Below are positions 45,917 to 54,441 of a DNA stretch of 64,000 nt, piece by piece. This DNA is from Pseudidiomarina homiensis (lineage in GTDB: Bacteria > Pseudomonadota > Gammaproteobacteria > Enterobacterales > Alteromonadaceae): the NCBI RefSeq assembly GCF_003987225.1, contig NZ_PIPX01000001.1, positions 1,116,001 to 1,180,000 on the forward strand. The letters are read 5' to 3'. The notes under the pieces are model-generated. The model saw only the letters and a list, made by a program, of their open reading frames with translations, was not told where the DNA came from and searched no databases. A program made the position numbers and the translations under genes. Within the stretch, counting starts at the first letter, position 1. Every line of letters starts with the position of its first letter.

Positions 45917-47563
45917 TCAATATTCAGCTTGTTCTGGAATCAAGATTTTAAGTGCTCTCGCTTCAAGCGAGACACGCAACTCATCATCGCAGTACACCTC
46001 ACCGTCAATCACATACTTTACTTTAGAACCATCAGCATGGCGAACGATAACCGACTGCGCCTGAGTATGCCCAGTATTCGTGCCGATACTGTCCTCGGTA
46101 AGTCCTGAATAAAGCAGCTCGAGCAAACTCAATACGTTTCGTTCACCAGATTCTTGTGGTTCGAGCCAGGTCAAATCGAGCTTGCCGTCATCCATCATCG
46201 GGTTACCTCGGCCCTGCGCCAACAACGTCGTCAGTGGCGCGGCATTGGCAATAATTAAGCTGCTCGTTTGCCACGTTTCAAATGGCTCGCCGTTCAACGC
46301 CACCTCAAGCTCCATCACTTTATTCTCGTTGACCGCTTGCCATAACCCGCTCAAGTACGCCAGCTGTCCAAGTTTATCTTTAGCCTTGCGATCAGCCTTA
46401 GAAATCATCTGTTCTTCAAAGCCCACCGCAGTGCACAGCAGCATCGGTTGGTCATTCACAATGCCGACATCAACTGCGTGACAGCGCCCCTCAATGACCG
46501 TGGCGCACGCTGCATTAACCGGCGAAATTTTCGAACTCAGACCCCACAATGCCTGGCTCAATGAGTTCGCCGTACCCATTGGAATAATGGCCATGACCAC
46601 ATCGGTATTTCGGAGCACACTTGCTACCTCGGTAAGCGTACCATCACCGCCAACCGCAATGACCAATTCAGCACCCTGTTGCAGCGCAACCTTGGCTTGT
46701 TCTGCAGCACTCGTTTCTTCTGTCGTTTCAAGTACCTTCGTTGCAAAATAAGGCGCTAGAAAGTCGAGTATTTTATCCCGTTCCTGCCCCCATTTGCCGC
46801 CGCCAGAAACTGGGTTTGCGATAATCCATACAGCCTTCGCCAACATAGGTTTATTGCTCGCAGCAAATTTCTCGAGTGCACGCTCTTGCAAACTATTGAG
46901 GCGTGCAATTGAACGCTCACGCTGAATTGACGCCAGCACTTTATCTACGCTCTTTGCATCCGTTCGCATAAGCATATAGGCAGCAACCATGAACACGGAA
47001 CGTCCACGGCCAAGCGCGCAGTGTACCAACACCTTACGGCCTTCATCATGCTGGTGTTGAATCCACTGTAATGCTTCATGAATTTGATGATCGGATGGCG
47101 CAACATGATCAAGCACAGGCAAGTTAAGATACGTCATTTCTGCTTCTTCAGAAGCCCAGTCCAGCGCATCAAACTCAGCCGTCACATCAAGAATCGCACG
47201 GATGCCCTCGTGTTTGAGCTGTTCTACATCAGACGCGAACAAGCGACGACCAACGTACAAGCCATCTGACACTTCATGCCATGCAGCGACGTTATCGCGG
47301 CGGCGCGCCAACCAGTTGTAAATGCTCACGCCAGCTAAGAACGGAAACAGCAACCACCTAATATACCAAGGAATTCTGCCACCTTGCCGCTTACGAAATA
47401 CGCCCGCAATGTTAAACCAATAGGCAGCCGAAATAAGCGACAGCGCCACAACGCACCACAACAACACTACCTTAGCGAGCCAAAAAGGCGTGTAAATGGC
47501 AGCAAACAGCGCCACTAGAGCACCAGCCAAATAAGCCGTTGGAACCTCGGGGCGGATGTGCAT
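45917..47563 (-). CDS. Membrane protein fusing a dual-specificity phosphatase to a diacylglycerol-kinase-like lipid kinase
   Basis: 548 residues from ATG 47563, which has AAGGAG 7 bp upstream; the frame upstream of it only translates hairpin and REP DNA. N-terminal region with three or four transmembrane helices (~1-95). A cysteine phosphatase domain (~105-235) has the active site HCALGRGRS with Cys182. The C-terminal DAGK/LCB5 catalytic domain (~245-548) has NPVSGGGKWG, GGDGTLTEVAS with Asp307 and PMGTANSLSQAL. It should work at the inner membrane on lipids or phosphoinositol-like heads, removing one phosphate and adding another; the real substrates are unknown. It is divergent from cysC. 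Confidence 0.9.
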   Translation of the reverse strand: MHIRPEVPTAYLAGALVALFAAIYTPFWLAKVVLLWCVVALSLISAAYWFNIAGVFRKRQGGRIPWYIRWLLFPFLAGVSIYNWLARRRDNVAAWHEVSDGLYVGRRLFASDVEQLKHEGIRAILDVTAEFDALDWASEEAEMTYLNLPVLDHVAPSDHQIHEALQWIQHQHDEGRKVLVHCALGRGRSVFMVAAYMLMRTDAKSVDKVLASIQRERSIARLNSLQERALEKFAASNKPMLAKAVWIIANPVSGGGKWGQERDKILDFLAPYFATKVLETTEETSAAEQAKVALQQGAELVIAVGGDGTLTEVASVLRNTDVVMAIIPMGTANSLSQALWGLSSKISPVNAACATVIEGRCHAVDVGIVNDQPMLLCTAVGFEEQMISKADRKAKDKLGQLAYLSGLWQAVNENKVMELEVALNGEPFETWQTSSLIIANAAPLTTLLAQGRGNPMMDDGKLDLTWLEPQESGERNVLSLLELLYSGLTEDSIGTNTGHTQAQSVIVRHADGSKVKYVIDGEVYCDDELRVSLEARALKILIPEQAEY

Positions 47564-47577
47564 ATCAATACTCCTTA

Positions 47578-47604
47578 CAAAAGAGAGGGCTGCCCTCCCT
47601 TTTG
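47578..47604. repeat. Hairpin just upstream of the phosphatase-kinase ribosome-binding site
   Basis: Inverted repeat CAAAAGAGAGGG / CCCTCCCTTTTG (one mismatch, 3-base loop) ending next to the AAGGAG of the downstream gene. It resembles the arms of the inverted repeat at 45668-45700, which flanks the other end of the same gene. Confidence 0.75.
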
Positions 47605-47662
47605 TAGCACAAAATGCCGCCGACCTCCCGAATCCGAGTAGCCTACCTCCGACCCGTTTGAA

Positions 47663-47761
47663 GTAGCCCGCAGTTCTACTGCGGGGTATAGTCGACCCGT
47701 TTGAAGTAGCCCGCAGTTCTACTGCGGGGGAGAGTCGACCCGTACTAGAAGTACGGGCTAC
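47663..47761. repeat. REP cluster of three, CCCGCAGT and CCCGTACT types
   Basis: Two forward REPs of CCCGCAGT type at 47663-47685 and 47706-47728 (43-bp period, sharing the linker GTCGACCCGT) and one reverse REP of CCCGTACT type at 47739-47761. They lie in the divergent gap between the lipid-kinase fusion and cysC, 60 bp before the cysC start. Confidence 0.92.
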
Positions 47762-47820
47762 ACATATGTGCCGCATGTCGCTATGATACGGGGCTTGATG
47801 CGCAGAGAGATGCAAAAGAA

Positions 47821-48420
47821 ATGAGCACAAACAATATTGTGTGGCACAACCACCAAGTGGCGCGCGAACGGCGCGCCGCGCAAAAGCAGCAGAAACCTGT
47901 CGTGTTATGGTTCACAGGACTTTCAGGTTCCGGTAAATCGACGATTGCCAATGCCGTCGACGAAATGCTCAATCGTAATGGCAACCACACCTACCTGCTC
48001 GATGGCGATAATATCCGCATGGGCCTCAGCAAAGGCTTGGGGTTCACTGAGGAAGATCGCATCGAAAACATCCGCCGTATCGGCGAAGTCTGTAAGCTTT
48101 TTGCTGACGCTGGGCTGATTGTACTGAGCGCTTTTGTCTCACCCTTTGCCAAAGACCGTGAGCAAGTGCGCGAGCTACAACACGTTAACGAATTTATTGA
48201 AATATTCGTGGATACTCCTTTAGAAACCTGCGAGCAACGCGACCCTAAGGGGTTATACAAAAAGGCTCGTGAAGGCGCGATTCCAAACTTCACGGGGATC
48301 AGCTCACCTTATGAGACTCCCTCGAGCCCTGAAATCCACATCAAAACCGCCGAGTTGAGCATTGAAGATGCCGCCCAGCAGGTTATCGACTACCTACGTA
48401 CTCACGCCTACATCGATTAA
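47821..48420 (+). CDS. cysC: Adenylylsulfate kinase
   Basis: APS + ATP to PAPS + ADP, cytoplasmic; 199 residues, normal length. P-loop GLSGSGKST at 33-41, the APS-binding stretch LLDGDNIRMGLSKGLGFTEEDRIENIRR, VSPFAKDREQVR, and FIEIFVDTPLETCEQRDPKGLYKKAR. It is first gene of cysC-cysQ-(REPs)-cysD-cysN. PAPS is the sulfate donor for sulfotransferases and the substrate of PAPS reductase; no cysH, cysI or cysJ is present in the window. Confidence 0.98.
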   Translation: MSTNNIVWHNHQVARERRAAQKQQKPVVLWFTGLSGSGKSTIANAVDEMLNRNGNHTYLLDGDNIRMGLSKGLGFTEEDRIENIRRIGEVCKLFADAGLIVLSAFVSPFAKDREQVRELQHVNEFIEIFVDTPLETCEQRDPKGLYKKAREGAIPNFTGISSPYETPSSPEIHIKTAELSIEDAAQQVIDYLRTHAYID

Positions 48421-48435
48421 ATTAAGGGACTAAGA

Positions 48436-49209
48436 ATGCTAAGCCATGACAGCTTAAAAGAACTCGAAGCCATTGCACGCAAAGCCGGTGACGCAATTAT
48501 GAAGATTTATGATGCGCCAGATTTCGAAGCGCGCATTGCGGTGCAGGCCAAAGGTGATGACAGCCCTTTGACTCAGGCTGATTTAGCCGCGCACGAAGTG
48601 ATTAAGGCCGAACTTACCAAGTTATCCGACAGGGCGCTGGCGGCATTACCGCAATTGTCGGAAGAATCGGCCAATATTGACTGGCAAGAACGTCAGCGAT
48701 GGGAAAACTATTGGCTCATCGATCCGCTAGACGGCACGAAAGAATTTATTAAGCGTAACGGCGAGTTCACTGTCAACATCGCACTCATCGAGAAAGGGCA
48801 GCCCGCCGCTGGGGTGGTGTACGCACCAGCGACGCAGACCATGTACAGTGCCGCCGCCGGCAAAGCCTACAAAAATGGCGATGTTATCAAGGCGCGCCAA
48901 GAGGCCGACCCAGCGACGTTGAAAGTTGTTGGTTCGCGCTCGCACGCTTCACCCGACATGCAGGAGTACCTTGATCAACTCGACAAGCCTTATGAAATGG
49001 TGCCAATGGGTAGCTCGCTGAAGTTATGCTTAGTGGCCGAAAGCGAAGCGCACCTGTACCCGCGTCTTGGGCCAACCAGCGAATGGGATACAGCCGCAGC
49101 ACATGCCGTGGCATTAGCAGCGGGGGCGGAGGTGATGACCCTCGACGGTGAACCGCTGCAATACAACCAGAAAGAGTCGCTGTTGAATCCGTACTTCATT
49201 GTGAAGTAG
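48436..49209 (+). CDS. cysQ: 3'(2'),5'-bisphosphate nucleotidase
   Basis: 257 residues of the inositol-monophosphatase superfamily. It hydrolyses PAP (left by PAPS use) to AMP. Metal-binding motifs: EESANI, LIDPLDGTKEFIKRNGEFTVNIALIE and TSEWDTAAAHAVALAAG. It starts 15 bp after cysC. Its stop codon TAG (49207-49209) is part of the GTAG head of a REP at 49206-49228, so the REP provides the end of the protein. Confidence 0.97.
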   Translation: MLSHDSLKELEAIARKAGDAIMKIYDAPDFEARIAVQAKGDDSPLTQADLAAHEVIKAELTKLSDRALAALPQLSEESANIDWQERQRWENYWLIDPLDGTKEFIKRNGEFTVNIALIEKGQPAAGVVYAPATQTMYSAAAGKAYKNGDVIKARQEADPATLKVVGSRSHASPDMQEYLDQLDKPYEMVPMGSSLKLCLVAESEAHLYPRLGPTSEWDTAAAHAVALAAGAEVMTLDGEPLQYNQKESLLNPYFIVK

Positions 49210-49349
49210 CCCGTACTTCTAGTACGGGTCTAACCACCCACCGACTCGGTGCTAGTAACAACCACCCCAGTGAGCCCCGTAGCTCCCCCGCAGTAGAACT
49301 GCGGGCTACATGGATTCCAAACATCCCCCGTAGTAGAACTACGGGCTAC
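49206..49349. repeat. REP cluster of three between cysQ and cysD
   Basis: Forward CCCGTACT-type REP at 49206-49228 (its TAG is the cysQ stop), reverse CCCGCAGT-type at 49287-49309 and reverse CCCGTAGT-type at 49327-49349. Three stem versions in one 187-bp gap that breaks the cys operon into two halves. Confidence 0.92.
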
Positions 49350-49396
49350 ATATATGTACAATCAAACGCAATCAAGAATGCTGTAGGGATGCGAAA

Positions 49397-50302
49397 ATGA
49401 GCAAAAAACTGACCCACCTAAAGCAATTGGAGGCGGAGTCGATTCACATCTTCCGTGAGGTGGCCGCCGAGTTCCAAAATCCGGTGATGCTGTACTCTGT
49501 CGGTAAAGACAGTTCTGTGTTGCTCCACTTAGCGCGCAAAGCATTCGCACCAGGCAAAATACCCTTTCCACTGATGCACGTCGACACCACGTGGAAATTC
49601 AAAGAGATGATTGCGTTTCGCGACCGCATGGCGAAACAACACGAGTTTGAACTCATTACCCACAGCAACGCAGACGGCATCAAGCAAAACGTCGGGCCAT
49701 TCAGTCATGGCAGCGCAGTGCACACCGACATCATGAAAACTCAGGCGCTCAAACAAGCCCTCGACAAATACCAATTTGATGCTGCTTTCGGCGGCGCCCG
49801 GCGAGACGAAGAAAAGTCCCGCGCGAAAGAACGGGTGTACAGCTTCCGCGACCAGAAGCATCGCTGGGACCCGAAAAACCAGCGCCCAGAGCTCTGGAAC
49901 ATCTACAACGGTAAAGTCCACAAAGGCGAAAGCATTCGTGTGTTCCCGCTAAGTAACTGGACTGAGCTCGACATCTGGCAATACATCTACTTAGAAAATA
50001 TCGAAATCCCAGAGCTTTATTTCGCCAAAGAGCGCCCCGTCGTGCAAAGAGATGGCACACTGATCATGGTCGACGACGACCGTATGCCGCTCGAACCTAA
50101 CGAGAAACCAGAACTGAAAATGGTGCGCTTCCGCACCCTCGGCTGCTATCCGCTCACCGGTGCCGTTGAGTCCAGCGCGGCGACATTACCAGAAATCATT
50201 CAAGAAATGCTGCTCACCACCACATCAGAGCGCCAAGGCCGTGTTATCGACCACGATAGCGCCGGTTCAATGGAAAAGAAAAAGATGGAAGGGTATTTCT
50301 AA
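49397..50302 (+). CDS. cysD: Sulfate adenylyltransferase subunit 2
   Basis: ATP sulfurylase small subunit, 301 residues, normal length. PP-loop SVGKDSS at 34-40, then [37 protein letters not shown] and the C-terminal [14 protein letters not shown]. With CysN it forms APS from ATP and sulfate, driven by GTP hydrolysis. ATG at 49397 with TAGGGA upstream; cysN follows with a 1-bp gap. Confidence 0.98.
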   Translation: MSKKLTHLKQLEAESIHIFREVAAEFQNPVMLYSVGKDSSVLLHLARKAFAPGKIPFPLMHVDTTWKFKEMIAFRDRMAKQHEFELITHSNADGIKQNVGPFSHGSAVHTDIMKTQALKQALDKYQFDAAFGGARRDEEKSRAKERVYSFRDQKHRWDPKNQRPELWNIYNGKVHKGESIRVFPLSNWTELDIWQYIYLENIEIPELYFAKERPVVQRDGTLIMVDDDRMPLEPNEKPELKMVRFRTLGCYPLTGAVESSAATLPEIIQEMLLTTTSERQGRVIDHDSAGSMEKKKMEGYF

Positions 50303-50303
50303 C

Positions 50304-51716
50304 ATGAGCCACGCATCGCCATTAATCGAACAAGACATCCTGAAATACCTCGAGCAGCACGAAAACAAAGAGCTTCTGAGGTTCATTACCTGCGGTAGTG
50401 TCGACGACGGCAAAAGCACCCTGATTGGGCGCCTGTTGCACGACAGTAAAATGATCTTTGAAGATCAGCTCGCTGCGATCACCAAAGACAGCAAGACCAT
50501 GGGAACCACCGGCGATAAAGTCGACCTCGCCCTGCTCGTTGACGGCCTCCAGTCTGAACGTGAACAAGGCATCACCATTGACGTGGCCTACCGCTATTTC
50601 AGTACCGACAAACGTAAATTCATCATCGCCGATACTCCAGGGCATGAGCAGTACGTTCGTAATATGGCCACCGGCGCCAGTTCCAGCGACCTTGCCGTGA
50701 TCCTTATCGACGCACGCCACGGGGTCCAAACCCAAACCAGAAGACACAGTTTTATTGTCAGTCTGCTCGGCATAAAACACGCTATCGTAGCCGTGAATAA
50801 AATGGACCTAGTCGATTACCGCCAAGAACGCTATAAAGAAATTCAAGACGAGTACCTTAAACTCGCTGGTCAACTCGATATTCCCGATATTCACTTCGTC
50901 CCGATTAGTGCCCTTGACGGCGACAATGTCGTCAACCGCAGTAAGAATACGCCTTGGTTCCGTGGTCGCACATTGATGGAGTATCTCGAAACTCTAAAAA
51001 TCAACCGAGAGCCGGAACATCAAGACTTTCGCTTCCCAGTTCAGAGTGTCAGCCGTCCCCACCCAAATTTTCGCGGCTATGTCGGCACCATCGCCTCAGG
51101 CAAAATAAAGAAAGGTGACACCATACGTGTGCTACCGTCAGGTAAAGTAAGTACCATAAAAAGCATCGTCACCTTCGACGGTGAGCTCAATGAAGCTGAA
51201 GCCCCGCAAGCCGTTACCCTTACGTTAAACGATGAGATTGATATTAGTCGTGGAGACATGATCGTAGAGAAGGACGCTCTACCTCACATGTCTGATCGGT
51301 TACGTGCCAAAGTCGTATGGATGCATGATGAACCCTTGGTACCTCATCGCGACTACTACGTTAAAATGGGTAGTAAACTCACCAACGGCAGTTGCGAAAT
51401 AATCCACCATCGCATCGACGTTAACACGCTTGAAGAGCAAGCCACAGCCATTCTTGGACTAAACGAAATCGGTACACTCGATATTAGCCTACAAGAGCCG
51501 GTAGTCTTTGATAAATACAAAACAAACTCAAAAACCGGAGCCTTTATTATCATCGACCGCATGACCAATGTAACGGTTGGTGCGGGGATGATCGAACAAC
51601 CATTGGTTGAGGCAACACAAAAACCAAAAGCTTTCAGCGACTTTGAAAAGAGTTTAAATAGCTACGTGCGCAAGCACTTCCCGCATTGGGGCGCCAAAGA
51701 CATCACCAAACGTTAA
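50304..51716 (+). CDS. cysN: Sulfate adenylyltransferase subunit 1 (GTPase)
   Basis: GTPase subunit of ATP sulfurylase, 470 residues from ATG 50304, which directly follows the cysD stop; the longer frame back to 50160 runs inside cysD. G1 GSVDDGKST at 31-39, G2 region [15 protein letters not shown]3 DTPGHEQY, G4 NKMDLVD, then EF-Tu-like beta-barrels. It ends normally ([13 protein letters not shown]) and is not fused to CysC as in some bacteria. Two bases after its stop begins a remnant of an SLC13 permease. Confidence 0.98.
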   Translation: MSHASPLIEQDILKYLEQHENKELLRFITCGSVDDGKSTLIGRLLHDSKMIFEDQLAAITKDSKTMGTTGDKVDLALLVDGLQSEREQGITIDVAYRYFSTDKRKFIIADTPGHEQYVRNMATGASSSDLAVILIDARHGVQTQTRRHSFIVSLLGIKHAIVAVNKMDLVDYRQERYKEIQDEYLKLAGQLDIPDIHFVPISALDGDNVVNRSKNTPWFRGRTLMEYLETLKINREPEHQDFRFPVQSVSRPHPNFRGYVGTIASGKIKKGDTIRVLPSGKVSTIKSIVTFDGELNEAEAPQAVTLTLNDEIDISRGDMIVEKDALPHMSDRLRAKVVWMHDEPLVPHRDYYVKMGSKLTNGSCEIIHHRIDVNTLEEQATAILGLNEIGTLDISLQEPVVFDKYKTNSKTGAFIIIDRMTNVTVGAGMIEQPLVEATQKPKAFSDFEKSLNSYVRKHFPHWGAKDITKR

Positions 51717-51718
51717 CG

Positions 51719-51847
51719 CAAACCAACCTAATGGTCATGAATGCCGGCAACTACCGTTTCAGCGACTTCAGCCGCATCGGCATCGTCGTACTGCTAGCCT
51801 ATAGCGTAACCGCGGTACTTCTTATACCGCGGGTGTTCACTTGGTAA
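51719..51847 (+). pseudogene. Remnant: C-terminal end of an SLC13 (DASS-type) permease
   Basis: An open frame directly after cysN reads QTNLMVMNAGNYRFSDF, then SRIGIVVLLAYSVTAVLLIP and RVFTW, then stop. The QTNLMV....YRFSDF...G...LL......LIP pattern is the ending of SLC13-family permeases, which commonly follow cysN in sulfate operons as the sulfate importer. Only about 42 codons remain, without ribosome-binding site or N-terminus, so the gene was lost by deletion. Family match is from memory of the motif and could be tested directly. The short ATG-initiated frame inside it (38 codons from 51731) is unlikely to be translated. A hairpin at 51806-51833 lies in this coding remnant. Confidence 0.75.
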
Positions 51848-51849
51848 AA

Positions 51850-53577
51850 TTACTGCGACGTCAGTTGCATTGTTTTATAACTTCCGGTCACCGACAAGGT
51901 TTTCACTTGCACATCGCCGATGGTTTCTTTAACAACTAAGCGCGAACGCATGTAGTCGGCGTCACTGCCGTTTTGCACACGAATATTAAAAACAGCGGGC
52001 AAATCAATTTTCACCACACCACGACGATCCTCTAGTCGGTAGACGTCAACGATACCATAGCTCTCGGTACCACTCTTGGTGGTCACTTGGATGTCGCCAC
52101 CATCAGCGAGGCACGCCTGCATCGAAACTGAGCCACCATGGCCCACCTCACAGGAAATCTCAGCATAATACGGATACTCTGCCGCGTGGCGGCGCTGCGC
52201 AGCAAGCTCACGCTGGCGTTGGCGCTCTCGTTCTTGCTTGCGTTCCGCCACTAACTGACGATAGTTTGCGTTTACGGCTTGCGCCGAAATGTTGACTTGC
52301 AACGGCTCAAGCATGAGTGGCACCACCTCAGATGCCTCTGGCTCCTTGTCATCAAACACCACAATGGCCGCGTCCCGCAAAGTCAATAACTGTCGGTCGT
52401 CACTGATTTGCAGCGCAACCCATACTTCACCGGCCTCCGACTTCACCGCCTGTTCCAAGGCTTGTGCAGTTTCGCGCGCAAGCTGCGCATCAGCAATTAA
52501 TTCAGGATCTAACGCCATCCCTTGTTGCAGTTCAAAACGACCGGCCTTGACCGCGACGTTGAACAATCCTTGCTCGCTATCATAAGCAAAGCGGCTGAGC
52601 CGCAACGGTTGACTCGCCCTCGTAATGGCTTCTTTATAAGCACTAAGCTGACTCGTCGCCTTGCTATTGCCATTCCCCGTCCCCACAACATCATGCAAGG
52701 CTAATTGCACCAACGACGGATAGTCGTCAACGTTAAAGTTCCAACGGCTGCCTGCAGTCCCTGATCTGACGAGCACAACTGCTTCATCGTCAGCGCCCAG
52801 CTGGCTCTTTAAATCCGCATAAAAAGTCTCAGTTTCCGCCGCAATACGCTTAGCTTCTTGCTCCTTGCGCAACTCAGCTAGTCGCGCCTGCTCAGCCTCA
52901 CGTTCTAAGCGCGCTTTACGCTCCGCTTCGCGTTGCTGGCGCAAGGCTTCTTGGCGCTTCTGTTCAGCGATCAACGCACGTTGCTCTTCTTCAAGTTTTG
53001 GCACTACAGCGGCGGCTGACTGCAACTGCTGTTTGACCTCCAGCATATAACGCGAGCCCGCACAAAAGCTGTACAATAAAACACCCTCAGTTCGTGTAAC
53101 CTGCATGCGCTTGTAACGACGGCGCGCGTCGATATAGCTATTGGTCGCCTCAACCATATCGTTAAAGTTCACATCGATGAAATTAAACACCTCGTTGAAA
53201 CCTTGGTTGGCATTCGCCTGCCATCCTTGCAAAGCTTCAAGGTCTTTCACTTCACAGTCGCCGTCTTCCAGACAGCTGGGCGGACGATGGTAGTCCACCC
53301 CCTTGATATAGCTTCTTTTAACATCCGACCATTTGTATTGTAACGTGCCCTCAAAGACCTCACTCGGACCCGATTGGTTATAGGAAAAGAAGTCACTTTC
53401 GTACTTTAAGCATTCCGCTTTGAAGTCTTCGAGCTCCTTAAGGCCTATACGCTCACTGGCAGGTCCATCGGCACTAGCGGCTTCATCAGCTACTGCCGCA
53501 TTGATGGGGAGTAGCATCACCGCCATCAGGGCGGCACGGGACATAGTTAAAGACCATTTAGGGGCAGATAATTTCAT
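51850..53577 (-). CDS. Exported coiled-coil protein of unknown function
   Basis: 575 residues. Signal peptide (MKLSAPKWSLTMSRAALMAVMLLPINAAVA-DEA). Residues ~40-190 contain paired cysteines (CLEDGDCEV and others). A long charged coiled coil spans ~195-255 (KQEALRQQREAERKARLEREAE...), followed by a TPM/LPP20-like middle part (~260-410) and a second charged helix near 435-460. The C-terminal ~110 residues are beta-rich (AEISCEVGHGGSVSMQACLADGG). No family recognised as a whole; the TolA-like coiled coil fits a periplasm-spanning or envelope-stress role but is not proof. It stands alone and converges on the permease remnant. Confidence 0.8.
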   Translation of the reverse strand: MKLSAPKWSLTMSRAALMAVMLLPINAAVADEAASADGPASERIGLKELEDFKAECLKYESDFFSYNQSGPSEVFEGTLQYKWSDVKRSYIKGVDYHRPPSCLEDGDCEVKDLEALQGWQANANQGFNEVFNFIDVNFNDMVEATNSYIDARRRYKRMQVTRTEGVLLYSFCAGSRYMLEVKQQLQSAAAVVPKLEEEQRALIAEQKRQEALRQQREAERKARLEREAEQARLAELRKEQEAKRIAAETETFYADLKSQLGADDEAVVLVRSGTAGSRWNFNVDDYPSLVQLALHDVVGTGNGNSKATSQLSAYKEAITRASQPLRLSRFAYDSEQGLFNVAVKAGRFELQQGMALDPELIADAQLARETAQALEQAVKSEAGEVWVALQISDDRQLLTLRDAAIVVFDDKEPEASEVVPLMLEPLQVNISAQAVNANYRQLVAERKQERERQRQRELAAQRRHAAEYPYYAEISCEVGHGGSVSMQACLADGGDIQVTTKSGTESYGIVDVYRLEDRRGVVKIDLPAVFNIRVQNGSDADYMRSRLVVKETIGDVQVKTLSVTGSYKTMQLTSQ

Positions 53578-53666
53578 TGCAACAACCTTTTAATGCGTTC
53601 GAGAACTCCTCGCACTATAACTTTATCGATTCATCGTTACAAATACTCAACAACCAACACGCTTAC

Positions 53667-53832
53667 GTAGCCCGTAGTTCTACTACGGGGTTCGCGTAAA
53701 TCATCGACAATAGCGGAAACGTCAGATTGGCCCCGTGGTAGAACCACGGGCTACGTCCGAGTCCATACACCCCGTGATGGAGCGACCGACGGCGGGCGAT
53801 TCGGGATATCCCGTGGTAGAACCACGGGCGAC
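53667..53832. repeat. REP cluster: 88-bp pair plus a single REP
   Basis: Forward CCCGTAGT-type REP 53667-53689 and reverse CCCGTGGT-type REP 53732-53754 form a unit of 88 bp (53667-53754) that recurs, same length and same linker core (AATCATCGACAAT, AACGTCAGATTGG), at 58487-58574. A further reverse REP with CGAC instead of CTAC tail is at 53810-53832. Confidence 0.93.
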
Positions 53833-53854
53833 GTGCTAGGCTGAATTCGAGGCT

Positions 53855-53867
53855 GTGAACAGTTCAC
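53855..53867. promoter_or_regulatory. Palindrome GTGAAC-A-GTTCAC before the sigma-factor gene
   Basis: Perfect 13-bp palindrome 22 bp upstream of the sigma-factor ATG. It could be an operator or a leader hairpin. The GAAC/GTTC half-sites also appear upstream of two TonB receptors. Confidence 0.4.
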
Positions 53868-53889
53868 GGCGACAGCATGAGGAAACCCC

Positions 53890-54441
53890 ATGGCGACTAT
53901 CCGCACGACGCCCGAGGAGCTTGCGCGCGCTTTACAGCGCGTGGCCCTTGGCGACCGACAAGCATTTAAAACGCTTTACGGCGCCACTGCCGACAAGCTC
54001 TATTCGGTAAGTTTACATATTTTACGACGCGCCGATTGGGCTGAAGAAGCTCTGCAAGACACCTTTATCAAAGTTTGGCACGGCGCCGGTGACTACTCGA
54101 GCAACCGTGGTTCGGTGATGAGCTGGCTCATCAGTATGATCCGCTACCGCTCCATCGATATGCTGCGCAATAAAAATAACCAGTCGGTGAATGTTGACGA
54201 TCTGCCGGAACTGCAGACCGATACCCAGCTGGATCAGGCCGTTGCCAATAGCGAATATGCGCAACAACTCGAAAACTGCTTGCAAGAACTCCAGCCTGAC
54301 TCACGCCAAAGCATCCAACTCGCCTTCTTATACGGACTTAGTCATAAAGAAGTGAGTGATCACCTGAGCACCGCCTTAGGAACGGTCAAAAGTTGGATCC
54401 GCCGTGGGCTGGATAGTCTCAAGAGGTGCCTGTCAAAATGA
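53890..54441 (+). CDS. ECF RNA polymerase sigma factor (SigK-like)
   Basis: 183 residues, ATG behind GAGGAAACCCC. Region 2 (LYSVSLHILRRADWAEEALQDTFIKVWHGAGDY and SWLISMIRYRSIDMLR) and region 4 (LAFLYGLSHKEVSDHLSTALGTVKSWIRRGLDSLKRCL) are intact; there is no region 3, as usual for ECF sigmas. It heads the operon sigma - anti-sigma - DUF4331 - lipoprotein - TPR - HupE-like. The following gene overlaps its stop (ATGA) and encodes an RskA-like anti-sigma factor, so activity is released by an envelope signal. Likely targets are its own operon; no promoter consensus is known. Confidence 0.93.
   Translation: MATIRTTPEELARALQRVALGDRQAFKTLYGATADKLYSVSLHILRRADWAEEALQDTFIKVWHGAGDYSSNRGSVMSWLISMIRYRSIDMLRNKNNQSVNVDDLPELQTDTQLDQAVANSEYAQQLENCLQELQPDSRQSIQLAFLYGLSHKEVSDHLSTALGTVKSWIRRGLDSLKRCLSK

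Larger units (their letters stand above)
53578..53889. other. Divergent region between the coiled-coil gene and the sigma operon
   Basis: 312 bp without a gene, mostly filled by three REPs (53667-53832) and the palindrome at 53855-53867. Confidence 0.7.

Noticed and set aside
47564-47830. 89-codon N-terminal extension of the phosphatase-kinase gene
   Set aside because: It translates REP and hairpin DNA and overlaps the cysC start; ATG 47563 has its own AAGGAG.
50160-50303. 48-codon N-terminal extension of cysN
   Set aside because: It lies wholly inside cysD in another frame; the ATG right after the cysD stop gives the family's normal N-terminus.
51806-51833. REP or terminator at CCGCGGTA...TACCGCGG
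   Set aside because: It lacks the GTAG/CCCG form and TCT loop and coincides with codons of the SLC13 remnant, so it is probably a chance palindrome; kept only as a note.
54426-54437. GTG start for the anti-sigma factor
   Set aside because: ATG 54438 overlaps the sigma stop in the classic ATGA form and leaves room for the GAGGT site.
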